NCBI GenBank assembly: GCA_030144725.1 | Contig: JASKMD010000025.1 | Coordinates: 682,001 to 746,000, forward strand | DNA from: Haematococcus lacustris | Lineage: Eukaryota; Chlorophyta; Chlorophyceae; Chlamydomonadales; Haematococcaceae | Direction: 5' to 3' | DNA length: 64,000 nucleotides | Shown: positions 1-16,259 of the stretch, piece after piece | Layout of the letters: the number at the start of each line of letters is the position of its first letter | Numbering within the stretch: the stretch's first letter is position 1 | The notes under the pieces: generated by a model | Told to the model about the DNA's origin: nothing | Database searches by the model: none | What the model saw: the letters and a program-made list of their open reading frames with translations, nothing else | Program-made: the position numbers and the translations under genes

Positions 1-929
1 CCTGCGCCCGTCGTCCCTGCGCCCGAATCCCTGCGCCCGTAATCCCTGCGCTCGTCCCTGCGCCTCATCCCTGCACTCGTCCCTGCGCCCGTCATCCCTG
101 CACTCGTCCCTGCGCTCGTCCCTGCACTCGTCCCTGCGCCCTTAAATCCCTGCACTCGTCCCTGCGCCCGTCATCCCTGCACTCGTCCCTGCGCTTCAAT
201 CCCTGCACTCGTCCCTGCGTTCATCCCTGCACTCGTCCCTGCGCCAGTCATCCCTGCACTCGTCCCTGCGCCATGGTCCCTGCGCTCGTCCCTGCGCTCG
301 TCCCTGCACTCGTCCCTGCGCCAGTAATCCCTGCGCTCGTCCCTGCGTGTCCGCGTCATCCCTGCACTCGTCCCTGCGCCCAGAATCCCTGCGCTCGTCC
401 CTGCGCTCGTCCCTGCACTCGTCCCTGCGCCCATAATCCCTGCGCTCGTCCCTGCGCTCATCCCTGCGCTCGTCCCTGCGCTCATCCCTGCACTCGCCCC
501 TGCGCCCATAATCCCTGCGCTCGTCCCTGCGCTCATCCCTGCACTCGTCCCTGCGCCCGTCATCCCTGCATCCGTCCCTGCACTCGTCCCTGCGTTCGTC
601 CCTGCGCCCCCGGTCCATCCCTGCGTTCGTCCCTGCACCCCCCCCTGCATCCCTGCGTTCGTCCCTGCGCCCCCCAGTCCATCCCTGCGTCTGTCCCTGC
701 ACCCCCCCTTCCATCCCTGCGTTTGTCCCTGCGCCCCCCCCTCCATCCCTGCATCCGTCCCTGCGTAAACGCCACGGGCCGCCCAGCCTCAGCCTTTGAT
801 TTTTTTGGCCTGATTCTTTTTGGGATGGATTCCTTACATCACAAGCTACCAACTGGCCGAAGTTTCAGCCCATTTGGACAAGGTCGGCCAAAGCGCAGGG
901 AGAAACGCAGGCCCTAAATTGTAGGAGTG
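1..929 (+). mobile_element. Right end of a CACTA-like transposon (body lies left of window)
   Basis: Bases 1-768 are an array of a 12-bp unit of the form TCCCTGCRCTCG with 14-15-bp variants. Bases 769-929 are a unique terminal segment that ends TTGTAGGAGTG. The same terminal segment occurs at 7317-7480 (inverted) and 27073-27236, and in all three places similarity stops at exactly the same base. That makes position 929 a real element end. Because the array lies to the left of the terminus, the element body lies outside the window. No coding sequence of this copy is visible. Confidence 0.75.
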
Positions 930-1008
930 CATCTGCACAGATGTCGACTATTACATTCGCGGCTTGGCTGTGCAGATGTCGACTATTTCATCGACTATTA
1001 CATCCGCA
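930..1008. repeat. Short repeat with an ATCTGCACAGAT palindrome
   Basis: Directly after the transposon end is the palindrome-like 12-mer ATCTGCACAGAT (931-942). A second copy of TGCAGATGTCGACTATT follows near 970. The 12-mer differs by one base from the ATCTGTACAGAT site repeated at 61375-61598, so both may belong to the same repeat family. Confidence 0.5.
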
Positions 1009-1340
1009 AAGCACATGCATTGACACCCAAACATCCAGCAACACCTCGCTACACCCCCGCAAAACACATGTATTGACGACCCAACACCCCGCAACACCTC
1101 GATACACCCCCGCAAAACACATGCATTGACGCTCAAACACCCCGCAACACCTCGATACACCCCCGCAAAACACATGCATTGACACTCAAACATTCCGCAA
1201 CACCTCGCTACGGGACTTGCAAGCACATGTCTCGATGCACCATCACTCCACAACACCAGAATATGGAAATGCTAAGCACATGCATTGATGCACCCAATGA
1301 CCGCAACACCCCCCTACGATGTGACAAGGTAGCAACGACA
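1009..1340. repeat. 53-bp satellite (AACACCTCG family)
   Basis: The TGAC after ACATG(C/T)AT recurs at 1021, 1074, 1127 and 1180, an exact 53-bp period. Units contain CGCAAAACACATG and GCAACACCTCG. Diverged units continue to about 1340. Related sequence is present inverted at 27405-27600 and in the same orientation at 62310-62620, so this is a dispersed host satellite. Confidence 0.8.
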
Positions 1341-1421
1341 CAACACAACAACAAGGTGACACCACACACCATCACCATCACCATCACCATCACCATCACC
1401 ACGCTCAGGTTAAACATGCAT

Positions 1422-6786
<5,365 letters not shown>

Positions 6787-7286
6787 NNNNNNNNNNNNNN
6801 NNNNNNNNNNNNNNNNNNNNNNNNNNNNNNNNNNNNNNNNNNNNNNNNNNNNNNNNNNNNNNNNNNNNNNNNNNNNNNNNNNNNNNNNNNNNNNNNNNNN
6901 NNNNNNNNNNNNNNNNNNNNNNNNNNNNNNNNNNNNNNNNNNNNNNNNNNNNNNNNNNNNNNNNNNNNNNNNNNNNNNNNNNNNNNNNNNNNNNNNNNNN
7001 NNNNNNNNNNNNNNNNNNNNNNNNNNNNNNNNNNNNNNNNNNNNNNNNNNNNNNNNNNNNNNNNNNNNNNNNNNNNNNNNNNNNNNNNNNNNNNNNNNNN
7101 NNNNNNNNNNNNNNNNNNNNNNNNNNNNNNNNNNNNNNNNNNNNNNNNNNNNNNNNNNNNNNNNNNNNNNNNNNNNNNNNNNNNNNNNNNNNNNNNNNNN
7201 NNNNNNNNNNNNNNNNNNNNNNNNNNNNNNNNNNNNNNNNNNNNNNNNNNNNNNNNNNNNNNNNNNNNNNNNNNNNNNNNNNNNNN
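6787..7286. other. Assembly gap (500 N)
   Basis: Exactly 500 unknown bases, the usual placeholder length. The gap starts within (CCCTCA)n and ends 30 bases before the left terminus of the next transposon. The true length of the repeat block is therefore unknown. Confidence 0.99.
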
Positions 7287-7316
7287 GCTCCTTCCACACC
7301 TTCGCACACGGCTTAT

Positions 7317-7480
7317 CACTCCTACAATTTAGGTCCTGCGTTTCTCCCTGCGCTGTGGCCGACCTTGTCCAAATGGGCTATAACTTGGCCAGTTGGTAGC
7401 TTGTGATGTAAGGAATCCATCCCAAAAAGAATCAGGTCAAAAAAGTCAAAGGCTGAGGCTGGGCGGCCCGTGGCATTTAC
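7317..7480 (+). repeat. Left terminal inverted repeat of the CACTA-like element
   Basis: This 164-bp segment matches the reverse complement of 27073-27236 with few differences, and also the reverse complement of 769-929. It begins CACTCC at the exact point where flanking similarity stops. Confidence 0.85.
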
Positions 7481-8205
7481 GCAGGGACGGATGCAGGGAT
7501 GGGGGTGGGGGCGCAGGGACAGACGCAGGGATGGGGAGGGGGGTGCAGGGACGAACGCAGGGATGACCTGGGGGCGCAGGGACGAACGCAGGGATGGAGG
7601 GGGGGGTGCAGGGACGAACGCAGGGATGACCTGGAGGCGCAGGGACGAACGCAGGGACGAGTGCAGGGACGGATGCAGGGATGACGGGCGCAGGGACGAG
7701 CGCAGGGATAAGAACAGGGACGAGCGCAGGGTTTATGAGCGCAGGGACGAGTGCAGGGATGAGCGCAGGGACGAGCGCAGGGACGAGTGCAGGGACGGAT
7801 GCAGGGATGACGGGCGCAGGGACGAGTGCAGGGATGAGCGCAGGGACGAGCGCAGGTATGGCGGGCGCAGGGACGAGTGCAGGGACGAGCGCAGGGACGA
7901 GCGCAGGGATGAGCGCAGGGATGAGCGCAGGGATTACGGGCGCAGGGACGAGTGCAGGGATGAGCGCAGGGACGAGCGCAGGGATAACGGGCGCAGGGAC
8001 GAGTGCAGGGACGAGTGCAGGGACGAGCGCAGGGATGAGCGCAGGGATGAGCGCAGGGATTACGGGCGCAGGGACGAGTGCAGGGATGAGCGCAGGGACG
8101 AGCGCAGGGATAACGGGCGCAGGGACGAGTGCAGGGACGAGTGCAGGGACGAGCGCAGGGATGAACGCAGGGACGAGCGCAGGGATGACGGGCGCAGGGA
8201 CCTTG
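7481..8205. repeat. Left subterminal 12-bp motif array
   Basis: About 55 units of AGGGACGAGYGC (a 12-mer), with AGGGATGAGCGC variants and 15-bp units containing ACGGGCGC. The terminus-proximal part has more diverged G-rich units. In maize En/Spm a 12-bp subterminal motif is bound by the element protein TNPA. The same arrangement here suggests a binding array, but that is inference. Confidence 0.85.
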
Positions 8206-8300
8206 CATCACATGTCATATTAGCGTATCTCTAACACTTGCATACTCTGTGTAACCCAACCATTTCAATCATGGTCGTGAAGTCTCACATGCAGTCCATG

Positions 8301-11300
8301 TCAATCCTCTCGACCTCTCTTACTGCCCCCACCCCTGCTCCCACCCCTGCTACCACCCCTGCTACCACCACCGACTGGCTTTCGCTTGGACTTGTCACCC
8401 TTTCCAGGCTCAGCCTCCTGCTCTTCTGGCTTTGCTGGTGGCCAGGTTACGCCTGCTGCCTCATACCACTGCTGCTCCAACTGCTTCAGACCTGCCTCTG
8501 AGAAGGCTGGGACTTTAAGCCAATCCTCCACCCACATGGCGTCCTCTTCTTTCTTAGCTGGGGGCTTGTATGGGACCTTAGGCACGTGCTTGCCCCCTGC
8601 TGCTTCCCCTTGCCAGGCCGGCACCTTGGGGGTGCTGCCGGTCCGAGGCTCCGTGGTGGGCTGGCACAGGCTGTCAAACAGGTGGCCAAACTCAGCTATG
8701 TAGCAGGTGGTGTCTGACACAAAGCCAGTGGAGGCGTAGAAGTGCACCCGCACTGAACCTGTCCCCTCCCTGCCCTCATCACCAGCATGGATTGTGTACC
8801 CACGCATCCCCAGCACCTGACCTGGCTCCAAGGTCACACGCACCACCTCCTGGGCTGTCATCTTCTGCTGCAGGTACTCCTCAAGAGCAGCCTGGCACTC
8901 ATGTCTCTCGCCCGGACCGTTCCAGAAATGCTCCACCACCTGGACCCACTTGTGGCTGCGGGGGATGAGGAGGATGCTGACCCGCTGCATGGCCATGATG
9001 AGCACCATGCCATCACGCCCTGGAATGAAACGCCACTGGATGGGGGGCAGCTTCTGCTTAGAGGATGGCTGCCGGCTGGGGGATTGCTGCCGGCTTGGGG
9101 ATTGCTGCCGCCTAGGGGATGGCTGCTGCTTGGGGGATGGCTGGCTGGGACCTGCACCTGCACCTGCTGCCGGGCTGCTGCATGCTGCTGAGGGGGGGGC
9201 TTCTGGCTGGGGTGTGTCTGTACAGGGGGGTTGGGGTGGGAACAGGGCTGCTTGTCTTGCCTCCTCCTCATCAGACCACGAAGGCCGCACATCCACATGC
9301 AGTGCCTGAGCTGGCACCAAGCCGTTAGCCACTTTGGGTTTGCCGTTTTCCAGCATCTTGTACGGGTCGTTGCACAGGATGGTGCCACCACGGAGGGGGG
9401 AGTTGACCAGCTGGTTGGCCCTGGCCTGGAGGCGCTTCAAGCACGCCTGAGCCCACACCTTGGCAGCTAGGTGGCGTGCCTTGATGGTGGCATCCAGGTT
9501 CTGGAACGTCTGCACCGCTTCATCGGTCAGCATCCCCGCCATGGACACCTCGTCAGCCAGGCTGCCATCATGCTGAGGGCTGGTGAAGAGCAGCTGTTTG
9601 CGCTGCCCTGTCCCAAACTCAGTCACCACCTCCTGCAAGCATGCAACACACCATAAGCATGTGCCTTGTTGAGATGGTGTATGTGCGCATGCCAATGATG
9701 TGTATTGGGGAAGTATTGGGGACTAAGATATAGTCTTGTAAGGTTAGGGTTAGGGATAGGGATGGGGACAGGAACAGGGACAGGGATAGGGACAGGGTTA
9801 GGGTTAGGGATAGGGTTAGGGTTAGGGATAGGGACAGGGTTAGGGCTAGGGCTAGGGCTAGGGCTAGGGCTAGGGCTAGGGATAGGGTTAGGGTCAGGGC
9901 TAGGGTTAGGGTTAGGGTTAGGGATTAGGGTTAGGGTTAGGGGTTAGGGTTAGGGTTAGGGTTAGGGTTAGGGTTAGGGTTAGGGTTAGGGTTAGGGTTA
10001 GGGTTAGGGTTAGGGTTAGGGTTAAACTGAAGGGCTCAAATCTGCACCTGAGCTCAAGCGGACAGGTTAGCTATCATTTGAAGCAGTTGTTCTCACCGTC
10101 GTGCCCTGCACCTCTCCCGGTACAATCTTCAGCGTCCCATCGGTGTTGAGAGCGCTCTCCTTGAAGATGATGCGCGCGTAGTGCATGGCCAACGTCAACA
10201 GGGCCCAGAGCTCCTTGGCAATTGGCATGATGTCTGGTCCAACCACCGTCACTGCATAGCCCTCCTCCTCGACCTCAGCCTTGAACTCATCCTCCTCTCC
10301 AAGCTGGAACACCCTGCAGATAGCCGCCCTGAAGCGAGGCCCAATCCATGACTGGGTGCACGCCTTGCCCTTCTTCTGAGGTGGCTCGTCACCCTGCATA
10401 AAATCAACAAGGCCAATGATGGTGCCGTTAAATCTACACAACTCGTATGTAGGGTGTGCAAGTCATGGGTGTTTTGCAGGCATGTAAGTCATGGAAGGTT
10501 AAACATGATGCCTGTTATGCAATGCAAGTAAATGACAAGTGACATGCTGCTTTGGCCCCACTGTCAAACCTTGTCAGCCGCCGCCGCCTTGTCCTGCTGC
10601 TTGTGCATCTTCAGGTCAAATAGTCCCTCCATCATGGCCTCCATCCTCTCCACCGTGGCCTGCAATGCGTCCAGCTTTTGCAGCTTGGTCTGCATGGCGT
10701 CCAGCTTTTGCAGCTTGGTCTGCATGGCGTCCAGCTGATGATGCTTGGGGAGCATAGCCTCCAGCTTGGCGATACGCTCCTCAAGGGCCTGAATTCACGA
10801 CATTGGTTACTGTCATTGTCAATGCTCTTCACATCATCAACATGTATGATGCCCCATATGCTGTGATGACTCACAGCTTGGCTTGACGAGTCTCTCTCGG
10901 CTGCCGTCCTCTTCTTCTCTCCTCCCACTTGGCTGGTTCCCTACAATCACACATTCAATGCATGTTCTTGGTCTATGTCCCTCACAACTATCTAGATGCA
11001 CCACACATCATTAACGTCATTATGTGATGTACAACACATACGGACATCAAGCAATTACGCACAATTACATGCATATGCATGCGGATTAGCTCATCAGGCT
11101 TTAATGAGTAGGTGCTCATTATTCATGGTTATGCAGATATGTGCGGTTTTCCATACACATACTTAGACCAACCTCTTCATCACTGTCACCGATAGTCAGG
11201 TCCAAGGGTCCCTGCTTTGATGCTGGCGCGCTCAGCTCCTCGCCTCCCTTAGCCACCCGTCCGGCCTGCAGTTATACATAAATGCAGGCCATGGTTCAGT

Positions 11301-14300
11301 GTCATGCGCTCACCTGCGTGTGGGGTGAAGGCACGGTGCTTGAAGCCTTATGCATGCATGATGCGCACGATGAGCATAGTGTGCATGCTGCATGTGGTAA
11401 TCAAAGGTCAAGTGACATAACTCGATCCTCATCCTCCCATCGTCTGTACGCATATCTGTTAGACAACACCTTGTTCTCTTCTGAAGCGGCGACTTCCCAC
11501 TCGTCACCAATGTTAACCTACGAGCATCATTCACAAATGATGTATCCTGCATGTGCATGTTGTGTTGTAATCATGAAATTGCTAGTTATGGGACCTATAC
11601 TCACAATGCTTGGCCACCCCTCACAACGTTGCACAGCGTCCTTCCAACACATGCGCCTCCCAATCATGACCTTCTCAGTGTTGTTGTCAAAGTCAATCTC
11701 GGTAATGAAGTGACTGCAGCGCATGCCATAGGTTAGGCCACCTTACAAGCCATGTGATGTATATGCCAGGCAGTGCCATTGCATGGTATATTCTTTCACA
11801 CCTTGTAAGCGCGGACTCACCTTGTGCGCAGCTCGGTTATGTAGTCAATGTGCACCAGCATGCGGTCGCCACAACTCCAGCAATCTCCCTGTGGTGGGCA
11901 AGCACCTGTCTGCGACCGCCACAGCCCATCCCTGACATTCTTCTTGAGGAAAGCCTCCAGCTTCTTCCACAGGGTAAAGGGGATGTTTCCGGGCTGCATG
12001 CATGCAGAAGAACGTGGCACTGATCACATTCATAACACTGCAAAACCCCTTCATGTTCAACTCACCGCGATGGGGTCATAGTACACGACCTTCCGCATAT
12101 CCACGTAGACAGCTGCCACTGTCCAATGGTTGTCGGTAGGGTTGAAGGGGATGAGGATCAAGCTTGCATCTCCTAGCTGGGACATGCCCAACTTCTTCAA
12201 AATCTTGCTCCTCTCCTTGTAGTGGTCCATCGCCCTGTCCGCCGCCTCCTCATTGTCCCGAATTCCCTTTCCCACATGGCTCTGGAGGATCAAGAACTTT
12301 CGCTCTTCCTTGTTGAAGCGAGTAGCCTGTAATGACATACCACCATGCATGGTACCTTTCATCCTCTGTTCAATCATCGTGCATACACTCTTCTTCCATG
12401 CTATTAACACGTCAATCTATGGTGTTTACTCCACTCACTTGGATCAATTCCATGGCCACGTCTAGTGCATCGCCATTGATACTGTTCGGCTCATATGTTG
12501 TTGGGTCAAAGAACCGTGAGTCCTGGACATGGTAAGGGTTGACGCCCTGCAATAGCATCCGAACAGTCAGAACTAATACTAGTGCATGTGCTTGTGCAAT
12601 TGCTGTCATTCCCAAACCCATGCTCCCATGCTCCCGTGCTCCTACCTTCACCACCTTTCTTGCGCTTGCGCTAGGCGTTGCACCGCCCTTGGGGGCACCT
12701 GCAACCATACCAATTCCTATCCACATGAACAGCAAGCGTGAGGGACTACGCAGGCCTAAGCCATCATGCTACTAAAACCAACATGTAGTGACTTTCCTAG
12801 ACCATACCTTGGTTGGACTGAAGGGCGGCCTTGGTTAGGGTTGGGTGGGCTGGGGGGCAGGCGGTGGCAGGGGGAGTGACGGATGATGAGGGTGGGCGGT
12901 TGGATGAGGTCTTGGCCAGGGAGAGGGCTGGGGAAGGCACAGTGGAAGGGGTTGGGGCAGGGGCTGGGGTTGCTGGGGCCTTGCGAGGGGTGGGGGTTCG
13001 AGTGGGCGCCACCGCCTTGGATTGGGTAGGGGCTGGTGGGGCTGGGGGGCAGGTGGTGGCACGGGGGGTCACGCTTGGTGTGCCTGGGCGGTGGGATGAG
13101 GTCTTTGACAGGGGAAGGGTTGGGGGAGGGGCTTTGGGAGGGGCTGGGGCGAGGGCTGGGGTAGGAGCAGATGCAGGCAGGCTAGGGGCAGGCGTAGCTG
13201 ATGGGGCCATGCGAGGGGTGAGGGTGGGAGTGGGCGCCTTCGCCTTGGATGCAGCAGCCGGCGACCCTGTGAACACGTTGCAAGCAAAGATTGTGTGATG
13301 CATGTTGGGTGGCATGCTAGTACGAGATGTGCATGCAGCACACAATGACATATACCTAGCAAAGCGTGCTTGTACTTTGCTGGGGAGGTCCCCTCTGCCT
13401 GCTGCGCATCAACCTCAGTCACGGGAGTTGTGGGGGTGACCTGCATTACACCAGTAGTGCAATTGTTGATGACTAGCTCTGGCTAAGGTTGCTTCAGGCC
13501 ATGTCAACTCACCCCTGTGTTTGACACTGTGGGTGTCTGGGATGGGAGTGGGGGGGTGCGTGTCTGCTGCAAAGACGCCTGCACATAGGGGTACACAATG
13601 AGTCATCACATCCACGCCAAGTGTGCACCCTTCACCCCCTGCACACCTGCATGAGTAACATGACTCACCTTGGGTGACCGTTGCGCCTTGACCTTGAGGG
13701 CCTTTCCACTCAGCAAGCTGACATGCACACACTTCACTGCCTTCACCGTCTTCTTTAGCTCAGCTGTGAGCTGGATGGGGGCCTCTGCACGCACAATAAC
13801 ATCAAAGTGGCTGACAAGCACGTCATGGAAAGGCGCATGCTGTAAGCAACCTTGTATACTGTGCTACATCAACTACCACTATGGGCACTATTCACACCCA
13901 CTTGACGCGTCATACAGCTTGTACAGCTCCATTAGGCTCTCCATGCCCTTAGGCACTTCGTCAAATCCCTCTGTCCCCACTGCTGACAGGCCTGGATAGT
14001 TGAGGTCGGTCGCCACATAGGTAGCGACCCACGCCTCCTGAACCTGCTGGGGCTTGCTGTTGAACTTAGTGCGTGTGTCTGTCACAAGCCTGTGGGCATG
14101 TATACATGCATGATGTAGCCGGACCTTGCACAGTTGTCTCAGGATGTCCCTCGCTGGCAGCCTGTTTGGTGTGCATGGTTGTGCCATGACATGGAACTTT
14201 GCGCACTCACTGCTGCACTGCTCGTGTCATATCTTCCTTTGTGGGAGGATTGGGGCTGTTGGCCAGGTCAATGCCCGTGATCATGACACCAACGATGAGC

Positions 14301-14534
14301 TTGATGCGTGGCTCATCCAACTTAGCATCCTGCATTTCACAATGCAAGATGGGTCCCTTATGCATTAGCCCATTCACCTATGCAGTATGTATCATGAGTT
14401 ACCCTCAGGTCGACCACCAACTGCAGGATTGACGCCGCCAAGGTGGTCAAGTTAACCGTTATCCCATCTTTATTCGTCCCCATCATGTCGCCCGTTGTGA
14501 ACACAGCCGGGAAGGTGGCGCTTGAAGACGACAT
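8301..14534 (-). CDS. Transposon-borne Ulp1/C48 protease - coiled coil - Fe(II)/2OG dioxygenase fusion
   Basis: Exons on the minus strand: 14534-14403, 14329-14211, 14161-13902, 13850-13669, 13578-13513, 13440-13356, 13266-12808, 12698-12646, 12546-12439, 12326-12066, 11993-11821, 11713-11605, 11517-11470, 11265-11173, 10940-10875, 10788-10570, 10393-10097, 9632-8301. All junctions use GT-AG and keep phase, giving 4,062 nt (about 1,353 aa). Regions: Pro/Ala/Thr-rich linker (about 282-434); C48 protease with DNHWT (His about 555), YYDP (Asp about 572), and Gln about 610 six residues before a Cys-Gly (Cys about 616); coiled coil (739-811); and a double-stranded beta-helix with LHVDV (HxD about 1022-1024), TIHAGD (distal His about 1192) and VRVHFY (Arg about 1205). 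A Ser/Pro/Gln insert splits the oxygenase core. The start is the first ATG of the open first exon. It could instead be two genes, but no internal start or stop argues for that. The dioxygenase subfamily (TET/JBP, PhyH-like or other) cannot be decided by eye. Confidence 0.7.
9741..10026. repeat. Interstitial telomere-like (TTAGGG)n inside an intron
   Basis: The stretch reads GGGTTA, with GGGATA, GGGACA and GGGCTA variants at its left and nearly pure TTAGGG at its right. It occupies most of the last intron (10096-9633) of the minus-strand protease-dioxygenase gene. The pre-mRNA would carry CCCUAA repeats there. Confidence 0.9.
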
Positions 14535-14849
14535 TTGTTGACGATGATAGAACTGGTCTGCGATTAGCGGTGTGTGGTGCAGCTGTGTAACCTGAATGCA
14601 GACTTGTCTTCGGCGATGCTCATGCAAGTCGTGTTCAAAGTAAAGTCATTGCTTGCACGTTCCCTTCGTTACCGTAGACTTGTTACCTGGATTTCACCTT
14701 TAATTAACCGTGAAGCCCTGCCTTTCATGAGGATTGTGGGCGTCAATATTGTGCTACATGACTTGCAACATGGAATTCATGCATGTGCAAGCGCCCGCCA
14801 GCGATCCTATGGACGGAGGCGGTACACACCTCAGCCTGGCGTCTGACAA

Positions 14850-15990
14850 TGCAGCGCTCAGTGATGGGGCATAACCTGGGTCCGAGCCTGTCGTTATAAC
14901 AAGCGGCGGTGATTTTCTCCGGCCCGGTCGGGGTAGCGAGTCCAGCTCCAATCACCGAAGAGTCCCGTGAGACGTGCCTGGAAACTTGCGACTTTCTAGC
15001 CCTTAGCATCGACTCAGAAACCATCTACTACGCATCTATCACCTCGCTACGTGGCGGCTCTGTATGGACGTCGGCAGCGTCTATCGCTAATGCTGACCCT
15101 GGAGCAGCGACTTGGGCCACACGCCATGAGGTGCAGAGTGGAGGGGGTGATTGGGTTCCTGGGCTACTGTGAGGCTGTTCACAGCGTGGAGATCAGACTC
15201 GTCATGGACGAGTACACGGATGAGGAGCCCACCTATGAGCAGCTGCCAGTGGGGGCCTGGTTGGCGGAGAGGCTAATATCCAACTTCCCACATCTGCCAG
15301 GTGTTGGGTATCAAGCCTTTCATAATGCTGGACTCAGAGCTGCTGGAACTCCTCAGCCACCCCCTGGTTGTGGGGCGGATCAAGCATGTGGACATCCAAA
15401 CAGCCATCCTGACAGACAGGGCATGTGATGTTCCTTATCAGTGGGTGGAGCCAGCTTTGGGGCTGACAACCTTGTTAGCCACCTACCTGGGCCCCCTCCC
15501 CATCTCCCTTCGTGACCGCACCTGCAACCTTGTGGAGCTGAGTGTCACTGAGATGAACCTAACAGACGTGGGCAACCTACCACAGTCCGTCACAACCCTA
15601 CTGATATCTGACCTCAGCGTCGTCCTGCCAGAGCCTGATATGGCGGCCTTGAACAGAGGTGTGGCAGACCTCAGCTCAGGCCGGTTCGAGCGTCAGTATA
15701 TTGGGATGCTGGCCATGGCATTCACAAGGAATGCAGGATGTGCACAAGTAGCAGCCCTGAAGCCCCTGGTGGGACGGTTTAGGGAGGCCCTGGTGGAGGT
15801 GGGGGAGCCAGGCTATGATGGCAAGCAGCTGATACAGCCGCTTGTGGTTGATGCTGTGATTCCAATGTTGAAAGGGTGTGCTGGGGTCCAGTTCAGGAAT
15901 GCCATGTGCTCGTTGTATTCATGGCACGAGTGGGCAATCAAGAATGCCATGGCTCCGGGTGCGTCGTTCAGCATACGTTATGCGCACTGA
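14850..15990 (+). pseudogene. Leucine-rich protein paralogue, broken by frameshifts
   Basis: This is a close relative of the intact gene at 16260-17393. They share SVEIR, PTYEQLPVGAWLAERL and AALKPLVGRF, the same order of segments and the same single-exon layout. The similarity moves between reading frames near 15050 and again near 15300, so no single frame covers it without an unsupported intron. The last 690 bases (15301-15990) are open and end in RYAH. Homology to the paralogue begins near 14880. It sits divergently upstream of the minus-strand gene starting at 14534. I read it as a decayed tandem duplicate, although two small introns cannot be fully excluded. Confidence 0.55.
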
Positions 15991-16259
15991 CATGCTTAGT
16001 CCTGAGTTTCAGTGACGATGTGTGGGCGTGCATGAAGCATCACGGACTCCAAGGATGAGTGGTCATGGATGTAAACATTGAATGATGTTATATCTTGAGT
16101 ACCATTGACTCCAAGGTTCCCTACAACGATTGCATGCCCTAGCTCTGCGACGGAGCCATGATATGACGTTCATTGGAGCCATGATATGACGTTCATCATA
16201 CCCATTGTGTGTGCAAGTGCATGGTGCAAGCCTTGCGGCCAGTCTGCAGTACAAGCACG

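Noticed and set aside
7481..8205. A CRISPR-like regular array
   Set aside because: The units are 12-15 bp without unique spacers, in a eukaryotic transposon end. This is a subterminal repeat, not CRISPR.
8301..9632. Firm assignment of the dioxygenase to the TET/JBP family
   Set aside because: The HxD, His and Arg positions are shared by several 2OG families. Without a profile search the subfamily cannot be fixed.
9741..10026. A chromosome end
   Set aside because: The telomere-like repeat is internal, inside an intron with coding exons on both sides; the other two blocks are also internal.
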